64,000 nucleotides of DNA from assembly GCA_963989385.1 (NCBI GenBank), contig OZ022503.1:69538123-69602122 (forward strand), written 5' to 3'. The stretch comes from Ctena decussata (taxonomy: Eukaryota; Mollusca; Bivalvia; Lucinida; Lucinidae). Below the pieces are notes generated by a model. The model made no database searches and was not told the origin of the DNA. It saw nothing but the letters and a program-made list of their open reading frames with translations. The position numbers were made by a program, and so were the translations under genes. This document shows, piece by piece, positions 1 to 11,499 of this stretch. Each line of letters opens with the position of its first letter. Within the stretch, counting starts at the first letter, position 1.

Positions 1-194
1 AAATCGGTTTATTTCCCTTTTGTGTGTGTATACCATTTTAGGCTTAACTTAATGAGTACAGGTTGTGACAAAAACATTTTTTAATATGTTTTGAAAATCA
101 ATGAACTATTTAAAGGTGTCCAAGCAGCAACCTGTCTTATACATATACAATAATAATCATAATTCTAACATTACTTTAGTATTAGACTTTATTA
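1..194. other. No feature recognised
   Basis: AT-rich unique-looking DNA; no coding signal, tRNA or repeat was recognised. Confidence 0.5.
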
Positions 195-440
195 TGGTGC
201 AGAAGATCCAAGGTTCAAATCCGGGTTGGGACAGACGGCAACTGGAAACTCTCTCTCACTCTATAATCCTGCAGTAAATGGGTACCTTTTTTGAATCAGA
301 GAAGTTTAAGGCAGTGAAACGAGAGGGATGGACTCTGCCTATCATATGTTGTTCCTAAGATACAGTGGGCCTCTTACCCCCTGGAGAGTGACTGCCCCTT
401 TATTAGGCTATGGGAAACCTTTTCCCATTTTACCTTTAGT
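195..440 (+). repeat. Degenerate tRNA-like SINE remnant
   Basis: A B-box-like stretch (GGTTCAAATCC near 215) is followed by unrelated body sequence. This resembles a decayed tRNA-derived SINE, but no A box or target duplication could be set, so the call is weak. Confidence 0.25.
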
Positions 441-635
441 GTTAGACAAACAGGAAAACAACTCATCTTTAGATAACCTATAGTATACGATGAGCAATAA
501 TTGGTAAAAATGCAAGTGGCAATAACATGCAACTATATTGGTTGCAAAAGATTACAATAAAGTAATTTTTTTCGGGTACCATATTCATTCGGCTATAGGA
601 CAAAGGATTTCCCTTCCAAAATTATCCAAAATACA

Positions 636-870
636 TAACCCATTCCATTCGGGATACCCCTTTGGCTTTAGGGGTATCTGGACAAACAGTTTGGATCCAG
701 ATCAGGCCCCACAAAGGTGGGGCCTGATCTGAGATCCAAACTGTTTGTTGCTTAGACATCATTTCTGCAAGAGTTAGTTAGACCAATAGACCAATGTCAG
801 AATTTTCTTGAATTTTGATGCAGATAACAATTTCAGCAGATGGTAAAAAATACCCAGAATGCAATGGGAT
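636..870 (+). repeat. Dispersed repeat with stem-loop, copy 1
   Basis: This block contains a near-perfect stem-loop at 683-748 (arms around CAAACAGTTTGGATC). Together with its flanks out to about 870 it reappears in inverted orientation at 7160-7382. The matching flanks show a mobile repeat rather than a chance hairpin. There is no coding potential. Confidence 0.7.
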
Positions 871-1669
871 AAAATCAGCCTTGTTTAATTCAGTTATAAG
901 ATGGGTCTTTCTCTTCGAAAACAATAGTCTAGGAACATCTTATAAGATGGATCTATATTTTTGTAATTGTTTTATTGTTTTATTTTACTAACATGTATTG
1001 GGCGACCATACCCCCCCCCCCCCCAACCCCTCACCCCTGATCTTCCCAAAACTTATAAACTGAAAACAGTGACCTTTATTTATGTCTTTTGTTGCTGTCT
1101 CATGCTGTTTTGAAAGCTGTCACATACTTCTGAAGCCCTACACATTCATGTTCGACTCAAAATAATTTTTTCTGACCCTGAATTATACATGTCACCAATA
1201 TAAATTAACTTAAACCTTTGCATCCTCAACTTCACCATTTTCAAAAGGCAAATCTTAGTTTACAGAAAATTTCTGCAAATTTTATTTTGGTCACTACCTT
1301 TCTGACACACCTGTATTATTGAATACTTTGGAAGTATTGTTGATTACTGGGTTAACACAGGTACATTTATCTACTTATTGAAACACGGCGGGAAGTTCAG
1401 ACGGGTCCAAACAACATGCCGTTGCATGAAATATTATCAAATATACCATCCCGCCACACTTGGAATAGGATAAAATGGTAAAAAATACATGTATTTTCAA
1501 AGTAATACATGGCCCTTTCTTAATATTTAAGAAGACAAAACATGTCATGCCCTTCATTAAATTCTTTAGGAAACTCTTCCAAAAGACATCTGCTTTTAAA
1601 GGAAAAAATTTGTTTCAAGAAAAGTATTTGCTCTTAGAAATTCCTTCCCAAAAAAGTTGACTCATACGG
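871..1669. other. Non-coding, poly-C tract
   Basis: Nothing recognised except a C homopolymer at about 1011-1024 and AT-rich DNA. Confidence 0.5.
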
Positions 1670-1670
1670 T

Positions 1671-1836
1671 AGGGTCGAGTTGGGTAACTTCGGACAGCGG
1701 GTAAATTCGGACATACCATTGCAAACACTGTTTGCCCATTAATTTTTGTTTTAATTCCAAACAAATGACATGTACAGGAAAAAATGTCACTGTCCAAATT
1801 TACCCGCTGTCCAATTCAATTACCCGATTTTACCCT
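1671..1836. mobile_element. Short MITE, TAGGGT termini
   Basis: Inverted ends (AGGGTNNNGTTGGGTAACTT type) lead into GACAGCGGGTAAATTCGGACA-like arms facing GTCCAAATTTACCCGCTGTCC. It is flanked by TA on both sides. A longer relative lies at 21681-22642. It has no transposase; the TA duplication suggests mobilisation by a Tc1/mariner-type transposase (inference). Confidence 0.65.
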
Positions 1837-1906
1837 ATTAAGAATATGAAAATGGCAGTTGCTTCCCCTGGTTTATCAATTTAAACTGTTCATATTATCC
1901 TATTTC

Positions 1907-2557
1907 AGGTTGCCATTCACAGTTTCGCACTTTTGGCCGGGGACAAAAATGCTAATATTTGGGGGTAGGCTTGTATCTTGGGCTATAAATTCTTTTTGGC
2001 TCCTTATATGCAGGAAACTTTACTTCCCTTTGAGTGAGCATGTGTCAGGAAAGTAAAAACTGAATTTATTTCCAACTCGAAAACCATCCAATCACTGCGC
2101 GGCATGGATGCGAAACTATGGCTGCACTGATAAAGCGGGAAATATAAATTGTCAAAATGATGGTGCTCATTTTCAATTAAGAATAGCAGAAAATCTAAAC
2201 GGCTGGCAGGTATTCAGTTGCAGTTGACAGTGATCATCTGTAAGCCCTCTAGGTAAATCTGTAAGCTTTAGGTGTCAACAATTGTCCTGCTCTTGAGTAG
2301 AGCATGGGTAATAATGCCATTTTTGAAGAAGTTTTCTGGCCCCAAAAAGTGGGTGGGGTGTCATTTTCTCTGCAACAATATTCATATAAGGACCTTATAG
2401 GGGTTATAAATGGCTATAAAGTGTATTTAGGCATATGTACAGCTCATTCAAAGAGAAGAAAGAATGATTCGTGCATTCAATCAGGCTGGAATGTCACTTT
2501 GTTTGGCTGACCCCCTGTGGAGTCACCAAGCTATCCAAAAAACTGTGGAGTGCAACC
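1907..2557 (+). repeat. 651-bp duplicated block, copy A
   Basis: Nearly identical to 5486-6136 at a constant offset of 3579 bases; I saw only two substitutions. It holds a 68-codon open frame (2304-2510) that is the same in both copies only because the DNA is the same. It is part of the larger duplicated array described for 2560-2970. Confidence 0.9.
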
Positions 2558-2559
2558 AT

Positions 2560-2970
2560 AAAGGGCCATCATGGATTTTCAGTTTTCATTTGAGGCAGTT
2601 AGGAAACATGTTTTGGATTCCTCAACATTGACCGACTAAAGAAACAAAATGGTTCAGAGCATTGCGCGTTTCAGTGTCGCACAGTTGTGACTGCGCTACA
2701 GCTACGGTCCATTTCTTGAAAGCGACGCTTTTTCAGACTTCGAAAAAGGGTACAGTTTAAAATCAGCAATAATTTTGCCAGATTGCATCTCAGCACCCTT
2801 TCTTTCATTCTCTTTGCTCAGAAACATGCTAAATTATAAATCTGAACCAAATTCTGCCTGGATTGAATAGAAAATCTATGCTTTAAAGGGCCATCATGGA
2901 TTTTCAGTTTTCATTTGAGGCAGTTAGGAAACATGTTTTGGATTCCTCAACATTGACCGACTAAAGAAAC
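2560..2970 (+). repeat. Tandem 325-bp unit, first copy plus start of second
   Basis: The unit begins AAAGGGCCATCATGG and is about 325 bp long. The first copy is 2560-2884. The second starts at 2885, is cut at 2970 by the tandem-repeat element, and resumes at 5243-5486. Segment 2643-2886 matches 5243-5486 at offset 2600 with two differences noted near 2667. Confidence 0.85.
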
Positions 2971-5244
2971 AAGAGGGCCATGAGGCCCTGAATCGCTCAC
3001 CTGAACAATTGGCAAAGTGTCTTCTTCTTATGTGTGAAATTGCCAAAATATGAGTCTTGGGTCAAAAGTCAAAGATTGACCATGACTCCTTGTACTCATA
3101 AAACTTCATGTACTCATTAAGTCAACCATATATACCATTTTTTAGGCTAAAATCTTCAAAACTTTCCATGATATCTTATGTTCTAGCATTTTCCCACATT
3201 TGACGATGCCGCAAAAAAGGTCAAGGTAAACCCAAGGTCATCATCTGAACAGTCTTGGTAGTACTCTAGTACTCCAAACTACTTACCAAGTTTCAAGGCC
3301 ATTGGTGCATTGGTTCTGGAGAAGAAAAATATCAAAGGTTTATACCATGAATGGGTATGGTGGCCATGTTGGTCATGTGACCTGGACCGTTTGAACAATT
3401 TTTTGTTCAATCAACCCCAGGAGGCTCTATGTGGAATGTGTTTACACTTGGCCCTTTGGTTTTAGAGGAAATGTTTGAAAATGTCAAAATATGAGAGACC
3501 TGGGCCAAAGGTCAAAGAATGACCTTGACCTCTTGTACTCATAATTCTTCTTGACCTCATTTAGACGACTGTATACACCAATTTTTAGGCCAATATCTTC
3601 AAAACTTCCCATGAAATCTTATGTTCTAGCCTTTTCCCATATATACGGTTTTACCATATATGGGCATGGTTGATCATGTGACCCAGACCATTTGAAGAAT
3701 TTTTTCGTTCCCTCAACCCCTGAAGGCTCTATATGAAGTTTGGTTACAAGTTGCTCAGTGGCTTTTAAGAAGAAGTTTGAAACTGTCAAACTATAAGAAT
3801 TGAGGGTCAAAGGTCAAAGAATGACCCTGACCTCTTGTACTCATGAATCTTCAAGTGCTCATTAAGATGACTGTATTTACCAACTTTTAGGTCTTAATCT
3901 TCACCACTTTCCATGAAATCTAATGTTCTAGCATTTTCCCATATTTGACCTTGCCGTAAAATGGTCAAGGTCAACCCAAGGTCATCATTTTGAACAAACT
4001 TGACAGTACTGGAGTACCCAATGCTACATACCAAGTTTCAAGGCCATCGGTCAATTCGTTCTGGAGAAGAAGATTTTTAAAGGTTTTTGCAATATATGGG
4101 CATGGCGGCCATGTTGGTCATGTGACCTGGACCATACAAAAAAATTTTTGTTCCCTCAACCCCTGTAGGCTCTATATGAAATTTGATTTCAATTGGCTCA
4201 GTAATTTTTTAGGAGATTGTTTGAAATTGTCAAAATATGAGAGTTCTGGGTCAAAGGTCAAGTAATGACCTTAACCTCTTGTACTCAAAAATCTTCATGT
4301 ACTTTATTAAGATGACTGCATATACCAATTTTTAGGCCTTAACCTTCAAAACTTTACAAGAAATCTTAAGTTCTAGCATTTTCCCATATTTGACCTTGCC
4401 GTAAAAAAGGTCAAGGTCAACCCAAGGTCATCATTTTGAACAATCTTGATAGTACTCGAGTACCCAATTCTACATACCAAGTTTCAAGGCCATCGGTCAA
4501 TTCGTTCTGGAGAAGAAGATTTTTAAAGGTTTTTGCCATATATGGGCATGGCGGCCATGTTGGTCATGTGACCTGGACCGTACGAATAAATTTTTGTTCC
4601 CTCAACCCCTGTAGCCTCTATTTGAAATTTGATTTCAATTAGCCCAGTGGCTTTTGAGCAGATTGTCTGAAATTGTCCAAATATGAAAGTTCTGGGTCAT
4701 AGGTCAAGGAATGACCTTGACCTCTTGTACTCATAAATCTTCATGACCTCATTTAGATGACTGTACATACCAATTTTTAGATCAAAATCTTCAACAGTTT
4801 CCAAGATATCTTGTGTTCTAGCATTTTGCCATATAAAAGCACAAGGGACCAAATTTCACCTTACCGTAAAAAAGGTCAAGGTCAACCCAAGGTCATAATT
4901 TTAACAATCTTGGTAGTACTCTCGTACCCACTGCTACATACCAAGTTTCAAGGCCATCGGCCTATTGGTTCTGGAGAAGAAGATTTTTTAAGGTTTTGAC
5001 CATATATGGGCGTGGCGGCCTTGTTGGTCATGTGACCCAGACCATTTGAACAACTTTTCGTTCCCCCAGTCCCAGGAGGCTACATATGAAATTTGGTTAC
5101 AATTGGCCTGGTGGTTTCAGAGGAGAAGTTGTTTGAAATTGTGGACGGACGACGACGGACGACGGACGACGGACGAGGGGAGACGGACGACGGAGCCTGT
5201 CCATACTATAAGCTCCCCCGGAGCCTTCGGCTCAGGTGAGCTAA
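2971..5244 (+). mobile_element. Helitron/Helentron-like non-autonomous element with 445-465-bp tandem core
   Basis: The 5' end (AAGAGGGCCATGAGGCCC) forms a hairpin. The 3' end has a (GGACGAC)n tract near 5143-5190, a hairpin GAGCCTTCGGCTC at 5221-5233 and CTAA at 5241-5244. The subterminal GCTCACCTGA at the 5' side is inverted as TCAGGTGAGC at the 3' end. The core is about five diverged units recognisable by CCGTAAAAAAGGTCAAGG (near 3199, 3945, 4389, 4854), one unit shortened. The uninterrupted target survives at 2633-2655, showing insertion without obvious target duplication. There is no Rep/helicase coding. Relatives: 34175-34875 and 63514-64000. Confidence 0.65.
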
Positions 5245-5486
5245 CAAAATGGTTCAGAGCATTGCGAATTTCAGTGTCGCACAGTTGTGACTGCGCTACA
5301 GCTACGGTCCATTTCTTGAAAGCGACGCTTTTTCAGACTTCGAAAAAGGGTACAGTTTAAAATCAGCAATAATTTTGCCAGATTGCATCTCAGCACCCTT
5401 TCTTTCATTCTCTTTGCTCAGAAACATGCTAAATTATAAATCTGAACCAAATTCTGCCTGGATTGAATAGAAAATCTATGCTTTAA
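5243..5486 (+). repeat. Remainder of second 325-bp unit
   Basis: Matches 2643-2886; it was separated from its left part (2885-2970) by the element at 2971-5244. Confidence 0.85.
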
Positions 5487-6136
5487 GGTTGCCATTCACA
5501 GTTTCGCACTTTTGGCCGGGGACAAAAATGCTAATATTTGGGGGTAGGCTTGTATCTTGGGCTATAAATTCTTTTTGGCTCCTTATATGCAGGAAACTTT
5601 TCTTCCCTTTGAGTGAGCATGTGTCAGGAAAGTAAAAACTGAATTTATTTCCAACTCGAAAACCATCCAATCACTGCGCGGCATGGATGCGAAACTATGG
5701 CTGCACTGATAAAGCGGGAAATATAAATTGTCAAAATGATGGTGCTCATTTTCAATTAAGAATAGCAGAAAATCTAAACGGCTGGCAGGTATTCAGTTGC
5801 AGTTGACAGTGATCATCTGTAAGCCCTCTAGGTAAATCTGTAAGCTTTAGGTGTCAACAATTGTCCTGCTCTTGAGTAGAGCATGGGTAATAATGCCATT
5901 TTTGAAGAAGTTTTCTGGCCCCAAAAAGTGGGTGGGGTGTCATTTTCTCTGCAACAATATTCATATAAGGACCTTATAGGGGTTATAAATGGCTATAAAG
6001 TGTATTTAGGCATATGTACAGCTCATTCAAAGAGAAGAAAGAATGATTCATGCATTCAATCAGGCTGGAATGTCACTTTGTTTGGCTGACCCCCTGTGGA
6101 GTCACCAAGCTATCCAAAAAACTGTGGAGTGCAACC
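5486..6136 (+). repeat. 651-bp duplicated block, copy B
   Basis: Second copy of 1907-2557. It directly follows the 325-bp unit at 5243-5486. The right edge is sharp: both copies share GTGGAGTGCAACC and then diverge. Confidence 0.9.
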
Positions 6137-6288
6137 TCATTAGACATAAATGCCTAAGCAACCAGTAATAGATCCAGATGAGATTGCAGTCTGATCAGGA
6201 ACTTCATTGTTTACAAAAATTTAAATTCTAAGATACCCTAGTTTCGGAAACAGACGTGTTGACTCTCTTATAATGGTGGAATCAGCAG

Positions 6289-6495
6289 TATTGATGGATG
6301 GATGACTTGAGATCTTACGTCCTTTTCAACAGCATTTCAGTCATATCAGGATTATGGGAGGGTGATAATGAAAGCTATGCTGTGTGGGACAGAACCCCAT
6401 TCACAGCTGAAAAGATTTCTGCCTTCAGCGGGAAATCAAACCAGGCACCGCTAGCAAGCCAGCTAGTGTTTAACCCACTAAGCTACTAGGGCTCG
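6289..6495 (-). mobile_element. tRNA-derived SINE (family S1)
   Basis: The tRNA-like head is at the right end (minus strand), ending GAGCCCTAGTAGCTTAGTGGG-like. The body contains ACGTCCTTTTCAACAGNATTTCAGTCATATC. Target duplications TCAGCAG lie at 6282-6288 and 6496-6502. Other members: 27120-27307, 28115-28322 and a fragment near 37912. Confidence 0.8.
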
Positions 6496-6502
6496 TCAGC
6501 AG

Positions 6503-7159
6503 AATAGAAACGACTGGGTGTTCAACTAATTATCCAACGACAAATTCCATACAATGCTTTTTTCTGTCAGATCCCTTGGACTCTTTCACTGTCTGATTAT
6601 CATGATGATCTACCACAACACTGCTGATGACCCTTCAATTTTCTTTAAATAAAGAATGCCAATTTACTTTTGTTTTGTGTAAACAATCAATATTTGCAAT
6701 CTCAAGGATCTGACATTGTCTTGCAAATTTTTGTTTGAAATAGGCATTTATGTAAATGAGTCGTAGCGCAGGAAAAGGAAATATACCATCCTTGAGAGTT
6801 ATGAGACACCATGCCAACAAGTTGTTTTTAAGGAAAATTTAACATTCTAAATCCTACAGTAACTGTGACCTTGAAAATGGGGTCACATCCCCAAAATCTC
6901 ATCAACTCTATAGCTTGTTCCTATGATATTATCCATGCAAGTTTGATGACAATCAATCTACTGGTTCAAAGATAATAGTCTGGGTACAAAAATATTATGC
7001 CAACGCCAACAGGATATTCACACCTGAAGTTGAAAACCAATATTGAACTGGGTGATGAGAGGTAGGGGTTCTTCTGCAAAACTACCCTAAAAATCTACAT
7101 CCATCACAAAAGACTGATCTAGAGTTTTAAGATTGTGATGGAGGAGGAAACCCCATTTT
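6503..7159. other. Non-coding; possible tandem-repeat element remnant
   Basis: 6845-7020 has the 'gtgaccttgaaa ... caagtttgatgacaatcaa' texture of the Helitron-like cores but no recognisable ends. The rest is unrecognised. Confidence 0.35.
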
Positions 7160-7382
7160 AACCCATTGTATTCTGGGTATTTTTTGCTGTCTGCTGAAAT
7201 TGTCGTCTGCATCAAAAATCAAGAATATTTTTACAATATTGGTCTAACTAACTCTCGTAGAAATGATGTCTAACCAGCAAACAGTTTGGATCTCAGATCA
7301 GGACCCACATTTGTGGGGCCTGATCTGGATCCAAACTGTTTGCCCAGATACCCTTAAAGTGGTATTCCAAATGGAATGGGTT
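7160..7382 (-). repeat. Dispersed repeat with stem-loop, copy 2 (inverted)
   Basis: Inverted copy of 636-870, with its stem-loop at 7278-7342. Identity is clearly below 100 percent, so this is an older pair than the 651-bp duplication. Confidence 0.7.
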
Positions 7383-8269
7383 AAATCAGAGTAACTCAAG
7401 ACTGACTCACATGTAGATATTTGGGGTCATTCTAGATAAGGAAAAATCCTGTCTTGTTAACCTAATTGTTATGCTTTACAATAAGGTTATGAACATCCCT
7501 GATACAACAAATGGACTGGTCTGAGTACAAAGATGAAACAGCCTGCAAAATTGCACAGCAACAATATATCTTAAAATGGATGGTAAATTCTAAGGACAGC
7601 ATAGTCTAGGTCTAAAGACAGAATACTCACGCGACCTAGACTAAGTGCACAAAAGCCATAACAAAATAAACTTGGACAATAATTTCTGTTTGTTCTTGAT
7701 AAAACCAGTATTGAACCCATCAACAAGGCAGTTCTAAGGGAGAAGCACGTACAGCACATTCTTAGACTTATGGAGATAATGAAAAATATCCTAAGATCTT
7801 TCGCAGACCCCACACCCCCTTTCCTACAGCAATGTATGACACATTTTGATCACTATCAATAATTTCATGCCTTGTTTAACACCAATCAATTTCATAATGA
7901 ACTCCAATAGGTTTCTTATCAGGCGAGGCCAAGACAAACAGTTATGTGTTTTACTACCTAAATGAAAAGCCTTCATATGAACTGTAAGTACAGAGAATGT
8001 GCAGTCTGATTCAAGTTCTTAAGTGAAAAGCTATCATTTGAATTTGAGTATCTTGGACATGTTATTAATATTAAGATATTGTGAATGCACCGTTTTAATA
8101 ACATGTTTATCTGACTAGACTATGCCAAGTGAATTTTGAGTTTTACAGCCTAAACAAAGCCCTATTATCCAGCTGATTGGGACCACCACTGTTTGCTGTA
8201 ATTGTGAATCCTTCAGTGGAACAGGCTTTTCTCCCACTTGCACATATTTAAGATATGTCTTCAGCTCAT
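7383..8269. other. No feature recognised
   Basis: AT-rich non-coding DNA; open frames here are short and have no recognisable protein features. Confidence 0.45.
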
Positions 8270-8530
8270 AAAAGGACACATATTGACACAACACTCATGC
8301 AATGTCATCTATGTCAATACCATGTTGTTTGTCAACAATGCAATGTTATTTATGTTGATACAATGTTGTGATGCTGTATCACATTGATGCAATTTTGTTT
8401 CAATGTTGTATTGCATAGGCAAGCAGGGATCAAGCTAGGGGGCGATTTGGGCAAAATAATCGCCCTAGGGGCCGAAATTTCGCCCTAAATTGGGCTTAGG
8501 GAGAAGTGGGAGTCTCCCTAAAAAAAAAAA

Positions 8531-8562
<32 letters not shown>

Positions 8563-9440
8563 GAATTTTCATTAAATCATTCCACAAACAAGCTGTTATG
8601 ACAATTTACCCTATAAACCCATTGCAGCTTATTAATCTTTCAATTTAATGTTAATAGTATGCATAATAGCTATTTTTTCTTTAAAACTGAATGAAAAATG
8701 TCATAATCGTGCAATACCACTTCTCCCTTCATGGCTGTCACTTCTCCCTATTTCAGATGGAGGGAGAAGTCACTTCTCCCTAAACTTTGAGTCTAGCTTG
8801 ATCCCTGGGCAAGGATGCAATGTTGTTTTCAATGTAGTACTGTTGCATCAAAGTTGGTGCAAATGTTGCTATATTGTTTCAGTACTGATGCAATGTTGTT
8901 TAGATGCTCTGATCTGCATCATTGTTAATCTATAGCATCAACATCAATAAATATGTAATGTTTCAATGTGGGGATGTTGCATTAATGTTGATGTGACATT
9001 TCAATGTTGTGATGTTCATCAACATTATGACAAAGTTATTATGTTGCATCACATTGATGCAATATCATTCAATTTTGAAATGTTGCATAAACAAAGACAT
9101 TTCATCAGTGTTGATGTACATAATATAATGTTTCAATATTGTAATGTTACATCAATGTTGATATGATGCTATTTGTTATGTTGATTGATGTTACAATGTC
9201 GGATCAATGTTGATGCAATGTTAATTCAATGCTATGTTGTTCCATCTACTCTGATGAGATGTATTTCACTGGTATAATGTACCGCCGGTACTGATGTTGA
9301 TGTTATGTTATTTCATGTGTTTTGTATTTATGTTGATACTATGTAATGCTGTTTCAAAGCTGTGTTGTACTGATGTTGATATAATGTTGTTTCAATATTG
9401 TGTTATTGCATCACTGTTGTTTCAATTTTGTGATGATTTA
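8270..9440 (+). repeat. Degenerate tandem repeat, CAATGTTG(A/T)TG motif
   Basis: A long run of variants of ATCAATGTTGATGCAATG and TTTCAATGTTGTGATGTTGC with irregular spacing. It is interrupted by the MITE at 8424-8807. Open frames here are translations of the repeat and should not be annotated as genes. Confidence 0.8.
8424..8807. mobile_element. hAT-like MITE inside tandem repeat
   Basis: Perfect terminal inverted repeats CAGGGATCAAGCTAG / CTAGCTTGATCCCTG. A GGCAAG repeat flanks both sides (8418-8423, 8808-8813). The interior has GGGAGAAGTCACTTCTCCC palindromes and a long A/T tract at 8519-8562. CAGGG...CCCTG termini fit hAT; the visible duplication is 6 bp rather than the usual 8. Confidence 0.75.
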
Positions 9441-10660
9441 AAGTTGCATACCTGCTTAGTGTTTATCACTGTACAAAACCAAGATTAAGGTGAAAGGATA
9501 CACATTCATGGAAAGCAATTTTTGTCTACCTTTTCAATAAGGATCAACTCTTACAGGAAAAAATCTACTCTTCTCGGAAGAATTTCTTCCTTTAAATGCA
9601 GACCCCAATTTGAAAGGGCTTTGTTGCCCAAGGATGCAAACAGGAAGTCATAGAATAAAAGTTGTTTCCCTTTGTAAAAATGACGGAAAAACATGGTCTA
9701 TCCACACCTGACATTAAATTTTCACGAGCTATTTTTGCAAGAGCTAACAGACTTCTAACATTGTCTCTGTGAGAAGGCTGGTTTAATTACCATACTTCTT
9801 GGGTTATAAGCCCAGTGTTTTTTTTTTCTTCCAAAACAATCCCAAAAATCTAGATTTTGTTTTATAAGATTACTAGAGGAATGTTTTGAAAGAGAAAAAT
9901 CTATCTAATAGCCGAATTACACACAAGTGATTCACATATAAATGCCCCTGCTCTAATAAATGCCTCCTGCCTCTTTTCTGAAAATAATGTTATGTTAATG
10001 TTTTCTTGCATGAATTCCTGTTTGCTTCTTTGAATGACGTAGCTCTTTAAAATGGAGTCTACTCATAAAGAGAAGAATTTACTCCAGGAGGAGTGATTTC
10101 TTTTCTAAATCTTAAAGAGTTGACCCCTATTGAGATGGGAGGCAAAATACCCGGTAGCAGAGTTGTTTTCTCTGAATGTATACCCATTCACCTTAATACT
10201 CTTTATAAAAGGTATTTTGACTGTGGCTGATTTACTACTTTGTAGGCTCCAAATAACACCCCACCCCTCTTTCATAAAACGCATCACCCCTGGGGTGTTT
10301 AATAGGATTAAAACAGTATTTGGGGCACTTTTGGAGAAGAAAGTCCCGTCAAAAAGCTGAATTAATACAGTATGTCATCTTGCTGGTTTTCCCAAACAGG
10401 TTGGTTCAAGCCAGCACATGTAAGCTTGGAGGGATTAATTTAGCTTGACCATCAATAAGCCATTAGAAGTTATCTCCCATGGGTAAAGGAGAAAAAAATA
10501 GTTGAACATGAAATGATAATGCCTCTTTAGAAGTACTTCAATCTTCATACAAGTAAATGCTCGTATAGAAGATAATTTTTAGAGTTCTTCAATGATAATG
10601 TTTGAACCTGTTTACAGCAAAAATGATTTGTTTAAAACTTGTAAAAATGACGGAATAGAA
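9441..10660. repeat. Degenerate dispersed repeats, no gene
   Basis: 9600-9730 resembles 28370-28440 (GGAAGTNACNAAAGTTGTT, AAAATGNCGG). 10020-10340 shares AGAGTTGACCCCNATTGAG with 45660-45690. These look like old repeat copies; termini could not be set. Confidence 0.4.
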
Positions 10661-10665
10661 AGTTC

Positions 10666-11106
10666 CAGTGCTCCAGGTAAGAAGGGGTAACAAGGATAAT
10701 TTTAAGATAATTTATCTTATTTCTCAACATATAAATATGTTGTGACCCCTCATTAGAACCATTTCATCGAAATGGTTCTAATGAGGGGTCACAAACATGA
10801 TTTTATAAAGAGAACATAATATTATGTTGTGACCCCTCATTAGAATGTCTCTTCAAGATGGTTCTAATTAAGGGTCACCAACAGATGATTTTATGAAAAA
10901 CAAGACCTGTCACCGGGACAGGATAGCTCGCCTGACAGCGCCTTGCCCATCACCTAAAAAAATTAAAGGTAAAACTTTAACATTTTGCTAACGCCGCCGC
11001 CAACCGGGGGTAGTACAATAGCTCTTCCTGAACTTCGTTCAGGCAAGCTAAAACTGAAATATTATCCTTAAATTATCCCTGTTACCCCTTCTTATCTGAA
11101 GCACTG
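10666..11106. mobile_element. Fold-back element (family F1) carrying an insertion
   Basis: Ends are CAGTGCTCCAGGTAAG and CTTATCTGAAGCACTG. The interior has two GTTGTGACCCCTCATTAGAA...TTCTAATGAGGGGTCAC palindromes. The element at 10901-11051 sits in the right half. Family members: 16236-16410, about 34995-35215, 38019-38219 and a fragment at about 55795-55890. Confidence 0.75.
10901..11051 (+). mobile_element. Minimal Helitron-like element (about 151 bp)
   Basis: The 5' end is CAAGA followed by hairpin CCTGTCACCGGGACAGG (10906-10922). Subterminal GCTCGCCTGA is answered by TTCAGGCAAGC. The 3' hairpin CCTGAACTTCGTTCAGG (11027-11043) is followed by CAAG and CTAA (11048-11051). Inserted in a fold-back MITE. 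This copy shows the terminal structure without a tandem core. Confidence 0.65.
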
Positions 11107-11329
11107 CAGAAAGTCATCCTATTTGTCAGCATTTTTTCCTTCAAATAGCCAATGAGAATTAAGAAGATATTACCATAAGCTTTGTAAATATTTTGTACTG
11201 ATGATTTTAGAATTGTAGGGGCAAGAATATTGTGACCTTACTCATCTGCATGCATTCTGATTACTGCCTTAAGACATTAAAAACCCTCTTCAATAGAAAC
11301 TTAGTGAAAATTTCATTCTTATCTCACTC

Positions 11330-11465
11330 AGTAAAAACTTATCCAACTAAAGCAAGTGAGCAGGGGCTCACGTATACCCCGGCCAGCCCCACTGCCTACC
11401 GACAACAAACTTTTAACAGACAGACAGACAGACAATCAATATTATACCCAGTGGTATACCCATGA
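11330..11465 (+). repeat. 3' end of a tandem-repeat element
   Basis: Carries (GACA)n (ACAGACAGACAGACAG near 11418) and GGTATACCC near its end, like the terminal parts of the larger elements. The 5' part was not recognised. Confidence 0.4.
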
Positions 11466-11499
11466 AGTCATATATCAATAGATTCCATCTCTAGATTTT

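Noticed and set aside
2304..2510. 68-codon open frame repeated identically at 5883-6089
   Set aside because: The identity follows from the recent 651-bp DNA duplication. Only one silent difference is available, no domain is recognisable, and there is no splice or expression context.
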